64,000 bases of DNA from Neolewinella antarctica (GCF_011927835.1 NZ_JAATJH010000001.1:635104-699103), one strand, 5' to 3'. Positions 30,393-40,588 are shown, numbered from the stretch's first letter. Program-made: numbers and translations. The notes: generated from the letters alone by a model not told the origin.

Positions 30393-30395
30393 GGT

Positions 30396-30869
30396 TCAAA
30401 TAGTGATTTCGATGATCTCGAATTGAATGGTACCGCCCGGAGTTTGCACTTCGGCGAGTTCACCCACTGCTTTACCCAGCAGGCCCCGCCCCATCGGACT
30501 GCTGACGCTGATCTTCTTGTTTTTTAGGTCCGCCTCCGTTTCGGCAACTAGCTTGTAGGTTAGTTGCGCACCGTTCTTGACGTTCTTGATCGTCACGTTA
30601 CTCATCACCGTTACGTGGCTGTTGTCCAGCTGGCTCGCGTCTAGCACGCGGGCGTTGGCCATCACCTTATCCAGTTCGTGAATTTTCATCTCAAGTAGCC
30701 CCTGGGCGTCCTTGGCCGCGTCGTACTCAGCATTTTCGGAAAGGTCTCCTTTCTCCCGGGCTTCGGCGATGGCGGCGGCTATATCCTGGCGGCCGGTCCC
30801 CTTGAGGAGCGCGATTTCCGCCTTCAAGTTGTCGTAACCTTCCTGCGATAAATAATGGGTCGTTGACAT
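30396..30869 (-). CDS. greA: Transcription elongation factor GreA
   Basis: 157 residues from ATG at 30869 (MSTTHYLSQEGYDNLKAEIALLKG); the longer frame to 30944 lacks family similarity. N-terminal coiled coil (about 10-78) with REKGDLSENAEYDAAKDAQGLLEMKI, whose acidic tip (DLSENAEYDAAK) enters the RNA polymerase secondary channel to trigger transcript cleavage, then the FKBP-like C-terminal domain (SVSSPMGRGLLGKAVGELAEV). Length matches GreA. It forms a two-gene unit with the HIT protein. Confidence 0.96.
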   Translation of the reverse strand: MSTTHYLSQEGYDNLKAEIALLKGTGRQDIAAAIAEAREKGDLSENAEYDAAKDAQGLLEMKIHELDKVMANARVLDASQLDNSHVTVMSNVTIKNVKNGAQLTYKLVAETEADLKNKKISVSSPMGRGLLGKAVGELAEVQTPGGTIQFEIIEITI

Positions 30870-30977
30870 ATTGGGCAATTTAAGGTGACTTCGATTCGGA
30901 TGACGGTGATGGTCGTACTTGTCAACCACGGGGGGGGACACCAAGTGCGGTGCATCGACCCCGTACCGAAACGATAA

Positions 30978-31020
30978 CTAAAAACGGAGACGCTTTCTCC
31001 ACTGGGGGGAAAACGTCTCC
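30978..31020 (-). terminator. Rho-independent terminator of the PorV-like operon
   Basis: On the minus strand GGAGACG (31020-31014) pairs with CGTCTCC (30992-30986), with an inner TTTCTCC/GGGGAAA extension, followed by GTTTTTA. It lies about 80 bp past the stop at 31099. Confidence 0.7.
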
Positions 31021-31098
31021 ATTCTATTTTTGTAATTACAAATATAAGCGGCAAACGTTCACCCACCGAATTATCTTCGGCAACTAAGTGAACCAAAT

Positions 31099-32154
31099 TT
31101 AAAGTGCTAAGCTAAGGCCGACGTTGTGCGTACCACCGTAAATACGCGTTGACCGGAAGGCGTAGTCGAAGCTGACCATTTTCGAGCGGTCCGCCTTGCT
31201 GAAGGGCACCCGCACGGACGCACCGGCGCTGAGTCCTTCGTAAAGTGGAGCTTCCGTCAGCTCATCCGTATCCACGTCGGTTCGGTAACCCACGCGGGCC
31301 ACGAATTGCTCCCGGAACGCATACTCGGCCGCCCCGCCCAGCTGGTCGCGGCTAAAGGAATTGGCCGTAAAGTTCCCCATCACGGTGACGCGGTGGTCCC
31401 GCAGCGCCTCACTCGCCGTAAGGAAATCGTAACTCGCCCCGATGTTGAGGATGCTGGGCATCTCGAAGCCCACCGCACGCTGGTTGAAGGTCAGGGCGTA
31501 ATCCGAGCGTGGGTCGGGGTTTTCCGATGTCGTAGCGAGACCCTGGCCGGCGTAACGCATGCGCGAGCCGACGTTGCGTAAACTAACCCCGAACTTGAAC
31601 TCGTCGGCCTCTCCGGTGATGTACTGAATACCAGCATCGATGGCAAAGCCGAACGCGCTTACGTCGGAAGTTCCTTCGCTCACCCCGCGCAACGTAACGC
31701 CCACCGATACTTTCTGCTCGAAGGTGTAGCTGTACGTCAAGCCGATGTTGAGGAAAGCAAGATCGAGGTTCGCGCCCGTCCCCTCGGGAATGTTGGTCGT
31801 GGTAACCGGTACGTCACCAAAGCTCAGGCTGTGCAGGCTGATGCCGATCGCACCCCCCCCCTTTAGGGAAGAACTGACCCCGATGGCTTGCATCGAAATA
31901 TCCGAACCGCTCAGGTAATTCGCGTAGCCCAGCATCACGTTCGTACCGGACGCCCGGCTGAGACCGGCGGGGTTGATGCGCATGGCTTCGACGCCCATTA
32001 CGCTGGAAGTATTCAGTGAGTGCAGCCCGGCGGACGGGGCCCAGGGGTTCATCAGTAATTGCGCGGCACCAGCCTCTCCCTGGCGGTCCGGGTTGCCGGC
32101 GCAGAGCACCCCGCTGGTTAGCAGAAGCACTAAAAGTGGATAAATTTTATTCAT
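31099..32154 (-). CDS. PorV/PorQ-family outer membrane protein
   Basis: 351 residues with a signal peptide (about 1-19, ending LCAGNP). The mature part is a beta-barrel of the PorV/PorQ (UPF0164-like) family: AAQLLMNPWAPSAGLHSLNTSS, EAMRINPAGLSRASGTNVMLGYANYLSG, repeated amphipathic strands, terminal VGLSLAL. In the T9SS, PorV carries cargo from the translocon to the attachment complex; other family members have unassigned roles. It is the last gene of a TonB receptor / giant T9SS protein / PorV-like operon, which suggests it serves that cargo specifically (inference). Confidence 0.82.
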   Translation of the reverse strand: MNKIYPLLVLLLTSGVLCAGNPDRQGEAGAAQLLMNPWAPSAGLHSLNTSSVMGVEAMRINPAGLSRASGTNVMLGYANYLSGSDISMQAIGVSSSLKGGGAIGISLHSLSFGDVPVTTTNIPEGTGANLDLAFLNIGLTYSYTFEQKVSVGVTLRGVSEGTSDVSAFGFAIDAGIQYITGEADEFKFGVSLRNVGSRMRYAGQGLATTSENPDPRSDYALTFNQRAVGFEMPSILNIGASYDFLTASEALRDHRVTVMGNFTANSFSRDQLGGAAEYAFREQFVARVGYRTDVDTDELTEAPLYEGLSAGASVRVPFSKADRSKMVSFDYAFRSTRIYGGTHNVGLSLAL

Positions 32155-32253
32155 GCTACTAAAATTATCTCCCGCTTAGTCGGGAAGTACCTCACGGCCA
32201 CCGGGTGCGGTTGTAATGAGGTGAACGTGGGGTTAAAAACTCAAAATCTTCGT

Positions 32254-32345
32254 GCGCGGCCGCGGGTGCGGGGTAAATGGGTTTAGCGTGCGGAGCTCGG
32301 TCGGCTCTTTTCCCCTACCAATTTACCCGGCACCCGCGTCCGCGC
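32254..32345. repeat. Inverted pair of the dispersed repeat between two operon genes
   Basis: GCGCGGCCGCGGGTGCG at 32254-32270 followed by GGGTAAAT, and the inverted ATTTACCC-GGCACCCGCGTCCGCGC at 32321-32345. Paired arms of about 24 bp enclose about 50 bp. It sits between the stop of the giant T9SS gene (32353) and the start of the PorV-like gene (32154). Confidence 0.75.
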
Positions 32346-32352
32346 CCAAAAG

Positions 32353-35300
32353 TTACAGGCCGGATGGGTCGAACTCCCGCTGAATACCGAAAAATTTCAG
32401 TGTCCGTTCACCCAACCCGGGTGCGGCAACGTGAATCAGGTACACCCCACTCGCCACGGGGATTCCCTTGAAGTTCTTCAAATCCCAGGCGAGGGCGGGC
32501 GAAATTTGTCGTTCACCGAACGGCCGGTCCTCCGCCCCACGGAGCATCGTCGGCTCTTCATCCCGATTGTACGTCCGGATGAATTTACCGTCCAGGCTGT
32601 AGATCGAGACCGTGGCCTTCGCGGGCAGGTTGGTGATCTTGATGTCCACCTGGTTGGGGCCATCTTCGTATTCCGAAAACCCGTAGTAGGGGTTGGGTAC
32701 GATGTTGATCATATCCAACGCCCGGTTGATTCCCGCGTCACTTAATTCATTACTCGCGGCTGCCCCGTTAACCGTAAATTGATACGTTGGGTAGTCGTCT
32801 TCCTTAGCCGAATCATCGTTGGCGTAATCGAACGTGCTGTTGACCCGCAGCTTGATCGTAGCCTTGTTCGGGACGATCCCCTCCGCGTAGCTCAGCAATT
32901 CCGACGTGGGCGACAGCAACGGGAAGCCCGCCCAGGTAATGGTTTCGAGCGCACGGATTTTTCGGTTCGAACCGACGCGGGACCGGGGTTCAAACCGTCC
33001 CTCCAAAAATACACCACCGTCGTAAGCCTGGTTGGTGACGTAGAAGAAATGCTGACCGCCCGACACAAAGTTCAGCAGCTGAAGCTCCCGACCCGCTGGC
33101 GTAAATACCGCACTCGAAGGGTTAAAGATCAGGTCGTTTCCGTTTTCGGGCAAGGCGCCTGCTGCGGGGTTATCGGTCAGTTGCTGACCGGCGTACAGGC
33201 TGTTCTCCCCAAAAAATACCGCAAGGCGTTGTCCCGTTTCTACGTCGATTGCGTAGCCGGGGAACCAACCCATCCCGCGGGCTAATTCTTCATCAGCGGC
33301 GGCGTCCACCAGCGGCAAACCATCGGGGCCGGCCTCCTTAGTCACGCTGGGTGCGTCGCGTGTATCGAACATCAGCGGGAGATCCTCGGCGATGAGCTCG
33401 TCGTTGAGGCGTGAGCCTGCGTAGAAGCGATTGGCCGTTTCGATCACGGGGCAACGCGACCACAGCGCCTTATCCGACGTGAACACGATATCTACGTTGT
33501 TGAGGTCTTGCAGACTAAGCTCGGACACGCTGTTCATGGTGTTGTTGACGAACACGGGAGAGATAAACGGGTCGCCTCCCGGCCGATCGTTCCAGTCCAT
33601 CAGGCGGAACGGATAGATGCCCGGGAATAAATCACTGAATTCCTGACCGGGATCGAGGGGCTCGAATCGCTCGGACCGGTCATCGCCTCCGTTGTTCACG
33701 TAATTATAAATCGTGCCGTCGACCGTGGCCGCGCCCACGTTGGGGTCAAAGCCATCGGGCAGGAAACTTAGCCAGCGATCCCCTTCGGGTTCGGCGTAGG
33801 AAATTGCCCCACCGACGGTACCATTCCCGTCGAACGGGTTTTCCCCCGGTTCGTCGACGTCACTGATGTTAACGGAAAATCCGTACTCGGAAATGAGTTG
33901 CTCGTTGATTTCGCTAATCGGGCGCTCGCTGAGAATCGTCTCGGTGGCACATCCGTCGAGGCAACGGAGCATCCACCCGGCGTCTGCGTCGAGGGACCGA
34001 CCGTTCATCGATTCGTCGAAGAACTTGATCTCATATTCTCCGTCACGAACCCGCAACGGATTATTTACGAACACGTCGATCGGGCCGGCACCGGCCTGAT
34101 AAACGATGTCGCCGTCGAAAGTCTCCCCGGCGGCAAACGCTGATTCGATTGACGCCCGCGTCGTGGAATCGATATCGAGGAAATGACCACCGCTACCCCG
34201 GCCCGCGATGCGGGTGATCGCAAACCCATCGCCGTATTCGGCCATCAGTTCACGGTCCAGCACCGGGCGCGGAATTACTTCATAGTAAGGGCGCCCGGTA
34301 AGCTGGTCACCGATGTTTAGGCTCGAAGACTTATACTGTTGTGGTTGCCCGGGGTTAATGGGGTCCAGCGGATCGTACTCTTTATAGTTATTGTAAGCGT
34401 AAGCGATGGCCGTAAAGTAGTAGCGCCGGTGATTCACCAGACCGGTTTCTCCACCGCTCGCAAATGCGTCCTGCGTAATACTGACGGAATGGCGAAGGCC
34501 GTTGTCGGTACCGGCCACCTGGAGCTCAGGCGTCAGGAAGGGGTCCTCGAAAGGATTATCGTCTTCGTTGAGTGCCGACCAGTTGAAGAGTTTGGTTACT
34601 CCGTTCACGGCATCGAAGCGAGCTACTTCGCGGACCCGGTTGGGGTCGTCTACTTCGGCGAGTGACACCTCGGGGCCGGAAAACTGAAAGATCCGGTACC
34701 CTTCGAAGCGGTAGAGGCTATCCTCCCCGCGCGGTATACCGAGACCGGCCTCCGTGTACTCCTCCCGAAAGTTGTTGCTGGCCCGGCGGTTACTGAGCAG
34801 CATGACAATCTCGCGGTCCAGTTCCAGTACGTCCACGTCGGGTGCGTCGGGGCCATCGCAGATATCGAAGCAATTATCGAACAGGCTCTGGGCCAAATCA
34901 TCAGCCTGTTGTAACCGACGGATGGAGGGGTTCGGATAATCTTGGTTAGCGACGAATACGACGCCGATGATGAGCTCGTTTACGGCCCCGGGAATGAGGG
35001 TAAAGGGGCCGGATGCCTGCAGCGTTCGCCGGTCTCCGAAGGGTAGGTCGGCGGTGGACATGGAAAAGCCATCCGGATTATTCGGTGCGTCGGGGAAGAT
35101 GTAGCGCGTCTCCTCGCACGGCGTCTGGTCGTAGCCGTTACCGGAGTTGCAGAGGGGCGTTCCGTCGAGCCAGCGCCCCTGCAGGTAATTATAGTATTCC
35201 TGGGCCGTATTGGGATCGGTCGTGGGGGGCGCGGGCGTACCCTCACCGGCGTTGTTGATGTAGATGAAAGAACTCATCCCCAGTTCGATCTCGACGAGTC

Positions 35301-36453
35301 CGGAATCCGTTTGAATCGGTGAGCGGGGCCCGCGGAAGTAGTCGACCCCCAAAATTGGAATTTCGTCACAATAGGTGTTGATCCCCTCCGCGCAGACACA
35401 GCCGCTCGCTCCGTCCAGTTCGTCTTCGTTGTAGACGTAGGCAAGGGAGCGAGTCGTATCACTTCCGACGTAATCATCAGTGGGGCACCCCAGGTCGGGG
35501 TCGACCCACATCGCGAAGTAGGTGTCCAGTATGTCCTCCTGCGCCCGGTTGATCAGCTTATACCGCTGAAAGGTCATGTTGTTGATGTCATCGGAAGTCG
35601 TGTAGGCGAAAGCTTGTACCTGGATCTCCATGCGGATCAGGTTCGTCGTGTTGGACTCCCGGTGGATGTTGCCGGCATCGTTATAGATCCAAAAGTTCAT
35701 CTCTTCCGGGAACTGTGGGGCATCGGTACAACCGCGAATCTCGATGATGGGATAATCACCCAGCGTCGGGTCATAATTTCCGTCTAAGTCCTCGTCCCAA
35801 AATCCGGCAAGTCCCTGCCTGGTATTGGGCAACTCAAATCCATTGACCCTGGAGAAATAGGGATTTCCCGTAGAGGGCCAACCGAGGATGTCTTCCGGAA
35901 TATCTTCGACGCGAAGTGGCTCGCCATCATTCTCCGTAAATGCAGCGCGCACGGCACGGATGCTTTCACCGGAGACCGTAAAAAAGCGGTCCCATTCGGC
36001 ACAGGTATCGCGAGAGGTGGTACCCTCGTCCGTCAGGGGCCCTGGGTAATAATCGAATTCACCGCCCCCGCGACCGAACTGCTGGGCCGAAACCTTCAGG
36101 CCGCCACCGGGGTCTCTACCGCCGAGCCACACGGCTCCGGCGTAGATAGCGCTCACTTCGGGCACTCCGGGGGGTGGCTTGGGGACGATGTAGCGACCGT
36201 TACTCCCATCCCACCAGACGTCGCCGCCGGTCGTCAGGCGGGCGCGTACGTTGTTGATTTCTTGGTCGATCTGGGCAATCGCGTTGTCACAATTGTTCCG
36301 AAACTCGATCCGTTGCTGATCCGACCTGCTGGGCGTGGTCGGCCCCTTCTTGGTGGGGCCTGCGTGCGCCAGTGCTTCTACCGGCAGGACCATACCCGCG
36401 ACGGCCAGCAAACAGATAAAAAGCTGCCTAACGTATAAGTTACTACTATTCAT
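32353..36453 (-). CDS. Giant T9SS-associated secreted protein with FlgD-like C-terminal domain
   Basis: 1366 residues, signal peptide (about 1-30; LFICLLAVAGMVLPVEALAHA). The bulk is an unrecognised, largely beta extracellular protein rich in Asp/Gly/Asn, with several Cys-containing loops (LGCPTDDYVGS, GCVCAEGINTYC). The last about 110 residues form a FlgD-Ig-like/T9SS-type domain: NIVPNPYYGFSEYE, ATVSIYSLDGKFIRTYNRDEE, LAWDLKNFKGIPVASGVYLIHV, ending FFGIQREFDPSGL, which is not a standard type A ending. The operon layout (TonB receptor upstream, PorV-like downstream) is what marks it as exported by T9SS. No enzymatic motif is visible; function unknown. Confidence 0.75.
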   Translation of the reverse strand: MNSSNLYVRQLFICLLAVAGMVLPVEALAHAGPTKKGPTTPSRSDQQRIEFRNNCDNAIAQIDQEINNVRARLTTGGDVWWDGSNGRYIVPKPPPGVPEVSAIYAGAVWLGGRDPGGGLKVSAQQFGRGGGEFDYYPGPLTDEGTTSRDTCAEWDRFFTVSGESIRAVRAAFTENDGEPLRVEDIPEDILGWPSTGNPYFSRVNGFELPNTRQGLAGFWDEDLDGNYDPTLGDYPIIEIRGCTDAPQFPEEMNFWIYNDAGNIHRESNTTNLIRMEIQVQAFAYTTSDDINNMTFQRYKLINRAQEDILDTYFAMWVDPDLGCPTDDYVGSDTTRSLAYVYNEDELDGASGCVCAEGINTYCDEIPILGVDYFRGPRSPIQTDSGLVEIELGMSSFIYINNAGEGTPAPPTTDPNTAQEYYNYLQGRWLDGTPLCNSGNGYDQTPCEETRYIFPDAPNNPDGFSMSTADLPFGDRRTLQASGPFTLIPGAVNELIIGVVFVANQDYPNPSIRRLQQADDLAQSLFDNCFDICDGPDAPDVDVLELDREIVMLLSNRRASNNFREEYTEAGLGIPRGEDSLYRFEGYRIFQFSGPEVSLAEVDDPNRVREVARFDAVNGVTKLFNWSALNEDDNPFEDPFLTPELQVAGTDNGLRHSVSITQDAFASGGETGLVNHRRYYFTAIAYAYNNYKEYDPLDPINPGQPQQYKSSSLNIGDQLTGRPYYEVIPRPVLDRELMAEYGDGFAITRIAGRGSGGHFLDIDSTTRASIESAFAAGETFDGDIVYQAGAGPIDVFVNNPLRVRDGEYEIKFFDESMNGRSLDADAGWMLRCLDGCATETILSERPISEINEQLISEYGFSVNISDVDEPGENPFDGNGTVGGAISYAEPEGDRWLSFLPDGFDPNVGAATVDGTIYNYVNNGGDDRSERFEPLDPGQEFSDLFPGIYPFRLMDWNDRPGGDPFISPVFVNNTMNSVSELSLQDLNNVDIVFTSDKALWSRCPVIETANRFYAGSRLNDELIAEDLPLMFDTRDAPSVTKEAGPDGLPLVDAAADEELARGMGWFPGYAIDVETGQRLAVFFGENSLYAGQQLTDNPAAGALPENGNDLIFNPSSAVFTPAGRELQLLNFVSGGQHFFYVTNQAYDGGVFLEGRFEPRSRVGSNRKIRALETITWAGFPLLSPTSELLSYAEGIVPNKATIKLRVNSTFDYANDDSAKEDDYPTYQFTVNGAAASNELSDAGINRALDMINIVPNPYYGFSEYEDGPNQVDIKITNLPAKATVSIYSLDGKFIRTYNRDEEPTMLRGAEDRPFGERQISPALAWDLKNFKGIPVASGVYLIHVAAPGLGERTLKFFGIQREFDPSGL

Positions 36454-36478
36454 AAATCAGCATTAGTGGGGGGCTCGG

Positions 36479-39400
36479 TTAAAGGCTAAAGATCGCACCG
36501 ACGAACATGCGGCGGGGTAACGTGAAAAAGTCGGGGTTAAGGATCTTCCACTGATAGGAGGCTTGGTAAGCACCGACGGAACGGGACCCTTCACTAATGT
36601 TGCGCAGTTGATCACGGCCGAAGGTCGACTGCAAGAAACCAGGGTCGTCGGCAGAGCCCGTAACGGAATACACGTTCAGCACGTTGCGGCGGTCGGTGAG
36701 GTTGCTGATCCGAAAATAGACGTTCATTCGGGAACCGTTGCCGAAAGTAATGTCCTTACTCACCTGACCGTTGAGCGTAATATTTGCTGGCTTACGAGAA
36801 CCGTTGAGCGCCCCCCGGGTACCCGACCCGCCTAGCTCCCCGGGGACGAACGTTCCCGTGTACGGGCGACCGCTCACCGCGGTCGCTTGCAAATTCGCGC
36901 CGAAATTGTGCAGTAGCTTGGGAACGGTCGGCTGCTGCCCGAGGCGGTAGTCAAGGACTAGGTTCACCCGGTGGCGCTCGTCGAAGCTGAGGGGGAAAAG
37001 ATTGCGCAGGTTGCCCCGGTTGCCCAGGCCCCGCTGGCTGGTGGAATTCGAACCCGTCCCGTCGGCAAATTGGAGCGTATAGTTAGCGTTCACGGTAAAG
37101 TTGTAAATGCGCCGCAGATCGTACGACAGGCTAAAACCCTTGACGGTAGCAAAATCCTGATTATCGTAGGTGGTGTACTGGCCCACGATCGGAACGGGCA
37201 CGAAAGTCCGCAACTGAATCATGTCCCGCAGTTCCTTATAGTAAGCGGAAATGGACAGGGCTGAATTTGACGTCAGGATTGTTTTGAAGCCAACCTCGTA
37301 GTCGATCGTCCGCTCGGGGCGCAGGGCGGAGTTGTTGAACGTCGCGTTGTTCGCGCGGTCCGTAAAGTAAAAATAGTCGAGCGCGGTGGTAATTGTGTTG
37401 CTCGGTGGGCGTTGCACGAGCACGTCGTAGTGCGCAAAGAAGTTGGCATCCTCCGAGATAGGAAAAGAGAAGGACAAGCGTGGCATCACGTTGAACTGCA
37501 CTTCGTAGTCTTTGAACGAAGTCTCTACCGTGAACTCATCCTGCTTGATGAGGTTACCGTTCGATCTATCCACCTCGGGGTTAGCGTAGGAGGGGAAGAC
37601 CAGCAGGTCTCGAATCCCATCGATCTCCTGAAATCCGTTGGCCGGATTTCCGTCGGCAAAAAACCAGTCGTCGCCGTTCCGGTAGGCCTGTATTTCGTCG
37701 CCGCCGCTCTCGGTCAGGTACACCGCGTAATCTTCACCAATCGTGCCCGGGCGCGTCGTGCCGGCGGTTGCGTGAAAACTGCCGGCGCCCTGGATCTCGT
37801 AAAGGCTGTAGGGGTCCTTCAGCACGCGGGTGTTGGCGTCGTACCGGTCGACGCGCACGCCCAGCCGGAAGATCATGTCGTTGATCGTAAACTTATCCTG
37901 GAGGTAAGCCGCCGCGTAAATAGGACGGTTGGGTGCGACCAGGAAGGAACGCTCGCCGGTAACCGGGTCGCGGTCGAAGAAGTCGTCAAAGGAGCCGTTA
38001 AACTCGTTGCCGAGATAGTCGTATCCGTAGTAGTCCAGTAAGTTAGCGCCGGCCAGCTCGTCGGCACTAAATAGGTTGAGGGACAGATCAGCGGGGTTCA
38101 ACCCGTCGGTATTTACGAACGCATCCTGCGGCACCCCGAGCCGCTCCCGTATTTGAGTGAAAAACCTGCCGTCCTGATTACTTACGGTGGGGGCATAAAC
38201 GGCGCTATTTTGCCCACCGACCGACAAACTATCGACAACGCGATTATCGGGGGTGACGGTCTCCAGCGGGGAATTAGAAAGTTGGCGAGCAATGGTCCAG
38301 AGACTGGTGGGGTTCAGGGTATAAGCGCGGTCGGTCCGTTGCTCATACATCACCCCGAGCTGGATGCCGTGGCGGCTCTTCCTGGGGTCATTACCCGGGA
38401 TAACGTCGAAGTTAGCGTTCGCCTGAAAAGTGAAACGGTCGTTATCCGCAATTTGGTACAGGCTATAAACCGCACCGACGTTTGCGTGAAAACCCCAGCT
38501 GTCCCGGTATATATTCTGGGTATTGCCATTGATGGCGATAAAGTTATCGACCGTCGAAGAACGATTGGGCTCGTTACGGATGGCAAATTCCTGGTCGGTA
38601 AATCCGATTAGCTCGTCCCGAAATAAGTAGTTGTTGAAGTTGTTCAGGATCGGGTTGGTGGAGTTTTCGGCGGTGTAACCCCGCAGCACCTCCCGGTAAT
38701 CGATGTGGTTGAACTCGATTGCCCCCAGGTCCTCATTGAAGACGGGGTCGAAAATCGGGATGAAAGCCCGGTCTAGATTCCCCACGTACCCGTAATCGAA
38801 GTAGTTACCCTGGTGGATAGCGTCCTGCACGTCCGACTGCACGTTTTCGTAAGTAAACTGCAGATCGTAGTTCGCATTTTGAATCAGATTGCTCGAAGTG
38901 CCGTCGCCACCGGCAACGCCCGCCCCGCCGAGGCGGTGCCGAAACATGAGGTTTCCCCGGATGTTTTCGCGATTCTGGGTTGGGTTACGGTAGGCATTCA
39001 GTAGGCGCCAGCTAGCCCTTCCGTTCTCGCCCGGTGTGAATTGATTTTCGTTATCTCCGTAAGCGCCGGATAACTGGATGTCGATCGCGTCGCTCAGTCT
39101 GGCGGTAATTTTTGCGTTGAGGTTCAGGATACTTTGCGCCTCGAAGGGCCGGGTCTTGAGGGCGTTGACGTCATCATTATCCAAGAAGTCAGCCGCAACG
39201 AAAGGACGGCCGTTGATGGTCGTGAGTGGATCTGCCTCCAGGCCCTGACGTACTTCGTCTTTGGCCAAGAAGAGTGGCACGGCGGAAGGATCGTCATCCG
39301 CCCGGTAGGTGTAGCGGCCGGAGAGTCGGTAGCCGAGAACGGCTTTCTGCTGTTTATCGCGTAGGAGCGGGCCGGAGATTGCTACGCCCCCCAGGCTATT

Positions 39401-40132
39401 GCCGAAGTTATCCAGGCCTTCACTCGTTTCCCCCTCGGCGGTCACGGTGAACTTATCGCTGAAGCCCTTGGTCGTGATCGAAATGATGCCGCCGGTTACG
39501 TCACCGTAGCGCGCCTCGATGCCGCCCGTCACCACCTGTAATTGCTCGATCTCTGAATCGGGAATACTGACGCTACCGACGCGCACCCCGTCTACGTAGT
39601 AGTCAGTAGCGTTGGAGCGCGACCCACGGATGTTGATGGCACTGCCCTCGTCCGTGGAAGAGGCACCCGCCACGGTTGAAGCGATCTGGTTGATGTTCCG
39701 CGTCGGAAGATTACGGATTTGCTCGGCGGTAATGGTCTGGCCCTGGGTAGTGTTATCCTGTTCGACGAGTGGCACTCGGTACTCACTCACGACGATCTGA
39801 TCGAGCAGTACGCCACCAGCGGAAGACGGCGCCACGTTGACCGTATTGGTTTTACCCTGCAGGATCACCACGCCGGTAAGCTTGGTGACGGGGTACCCCG
39901 TGTAATCTACCCGCAACTCGTAAGTACCCGGGTCGATGTTGGAAATGTAATAATTGCCTTCGAGGTCCGTCTGCGTACCTTGGTAAAACGCGCCGTTCTT
40001 GAGTAGCTGAATCGTAGCGAAGAGAAGGGGCTCGCCAGTATCATTGTCCGTTATCTCTCCCTTGAGGGCGGTCTGGGCAAAAGCAGTGGCGGCAACGAGA
40101 AGAAGGACAAAGAGCAGTAGATTTCTTTTCAT
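36479..40132 (-). CDS. TonB-dependent receptor with carboxypeptidase-regulatory-like domain
   Basis: 1217 residues from ATG at 40132 (MKRNLLLFVLLLVAATAFAQ); the longer frame adds an unlikely leader. Order: signal peptide, CarboxypepD_reg-like domain (about 20-110; LKGEITDNDTGEPLLFATIQLLKNG), plug (about 125-240; TAEQIRNLPTRNINQIAS, INIRGSRSNATDYYVDGVRVG, VVTGGIEARYGDVTGGIISITTKG) and a very long barrel ending GAIFSL. No SusD follows; a giant T9SS protein starts 25 bp after it, so it is not a classic SusC. This three-gene set may be an uptake or surface-assembly system. Confidence 0.92.
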   Translation of the reverse strand: MKRNLLLFVLLLVAATAFAQTALKGEITDNDTGEPLLFATIQLLKNGAFYQGTQTDLEGNYYISNIDPGTYELRVDYTGYPVTKLTGVVILQGKTNTVNVAPSSAGGVLLDQIVVSEYRVPLVEQDNTTQGQTITAEQIRNLPTRNINQIASTVAGASSTDEGSAINIRGSRSNATDYYVDGVRVGSVSIPDSEIEQLQVVTGGIEARYGDVTGGIISITTKGFSDKFTVTAEGETSEGLDNFGNSLGGVAISGPLLRDKQQKAVLGYRLSGRYTYRADDDPSAVPLFLAKDEVRQGLEADPLTTINGRPFVAADFLDNDDVNALKTRPFEAQSILNLNAKITARLSDAIDIQLSGAYGDNENQFTPGENGRASWRLLNAYRNPTQNRENIRGNLMFRHRLGGAGVAGGDGTSSNLIQNANYDLQFTYENVQSDVQDAIHQGNYFDYGYVGNLDRAFIPIFDPVFNEDLGAIEFNHIDYREVLRGYTAENSTNPILNNFNNYLFRDELIGFTDQEFAIRNEPNRSSTVDNFIAINGNTQNIYRDSWGFHANVGAVYSLYQIADNDRFTFQANANFDVIPGNDPRKSRHGIQLGVMYEQRTDRAYTLNPTSLWTIARQLSNSPLETVTPDNRVVDSLSVGGQNSAVYAPTVSNQDGRFFTQIRERLGVPQDAFVNTDGLNPADLSLNLFSADELAGANLLDYYGYDYLGNEFNGSFDDFFDRDPVTGERSFLVAPNRPIYAAAYLQDKFTINDMIFRLGVRVDRYDANTRVLKDPYSLYEIQGAGSFHATAGTTRPGTIGEDYAVYLTESGGDEIQAYRNGDDWFFADGNPANGFQEIDGIRDLLVFPSYANPEVDRSNGNLIKQDEFTVETSFKDYEVQFNVMPRLSFSFPISEDANFFAHYDVLVQRPPSNTITTALDYFYFTDRANNATFNNSALRPERTIDYEVGFKTILTSNSALSISAYYKELRDMIQLRTFVPVPIVGQYTTYDNQDFATVKGFSLSYDLRRIYNFTVNANYTLQFADGTGSNSTSQRGLGNRGNLRNLFPLSFDERHRVNLVLDYRLGQQPTVPKLLHNFGANLQATAVSGRPYTGTFVPGELGGSGTRGALNGSRKPANITLNGQVSKDITFGNGSRMNVYFRISNLTDRRNVLNVYSVTGSADDPGFLQSTFGRDQLRNISEGSRSVGAYQASYQWKILNPDFFTLPRRMFVGAIFSL

Positions 40133-40188
40133 ACCTGGCAAAGTTACTGGGTGGGCTTCCCCGGCCAGGGTGGACTGGCTGGTACCCA

Positions 40189-40196
40189 CAAATATG
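40189..40196 (-). promoter_or_regulatory. -7 promoter element CATATTTG for the TonB receptor operon
   Basis: Minus-strand CATATTTG is one base from TAnnTTTG and lies 57 bp upstream of the start codon. Confidence 0.4.
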
Positions 40197-40413
40197 GACC
40201 GGCGGAGGGCTACCGTCCCTTTAGTTAGGGACAGAAGACAACATGCCGACAAAGAACAAGCTCAGAACTGAACTTCCTGGCTTCGGCGGATCAATTTTCA
40301 ACTCGGTGGATAAAAGTAAGTATAACGGGGTGGCTAGCCACCGAAGGGAGTAAATAAGCCCCAAACAATGGGCACGAGGCCCACCTCAGCCCGCACCTTT
40401 GCCCACTACCCCC

Positions 40414-40429
40414 GCACCCGCGACCACGC
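40414..40429 (-). repeat. Dispersed repeat copy (GCACCCGCGACCACGC)
   Basis: One base different from the consensus. It lies just after a CACCTTTG element (possible -7, 40395-40402) upstream of the LacI gene. Confidence 0.6.
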
Positions 40430-40588
40430 ACCGGATGCTAAGCAAACTGCTACCGTCGCAGCGGATCGAATGCGGTGTTGATGGTGTTCAATGCTTTATG
40501 TGTAGTTTTGACACAGGAATACTTCGTATTTGTGCCGGATGTCGGCGTCACGGGGCGATTATTAGTCCGCGGCCCTTACATTGTGCCA

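Noticed and set aside
32353..36453. Reading the giant protein as a protease or adhesin
   Set aside because: No catalytic triad or known adhesin repeat could be seen; left as unknown.
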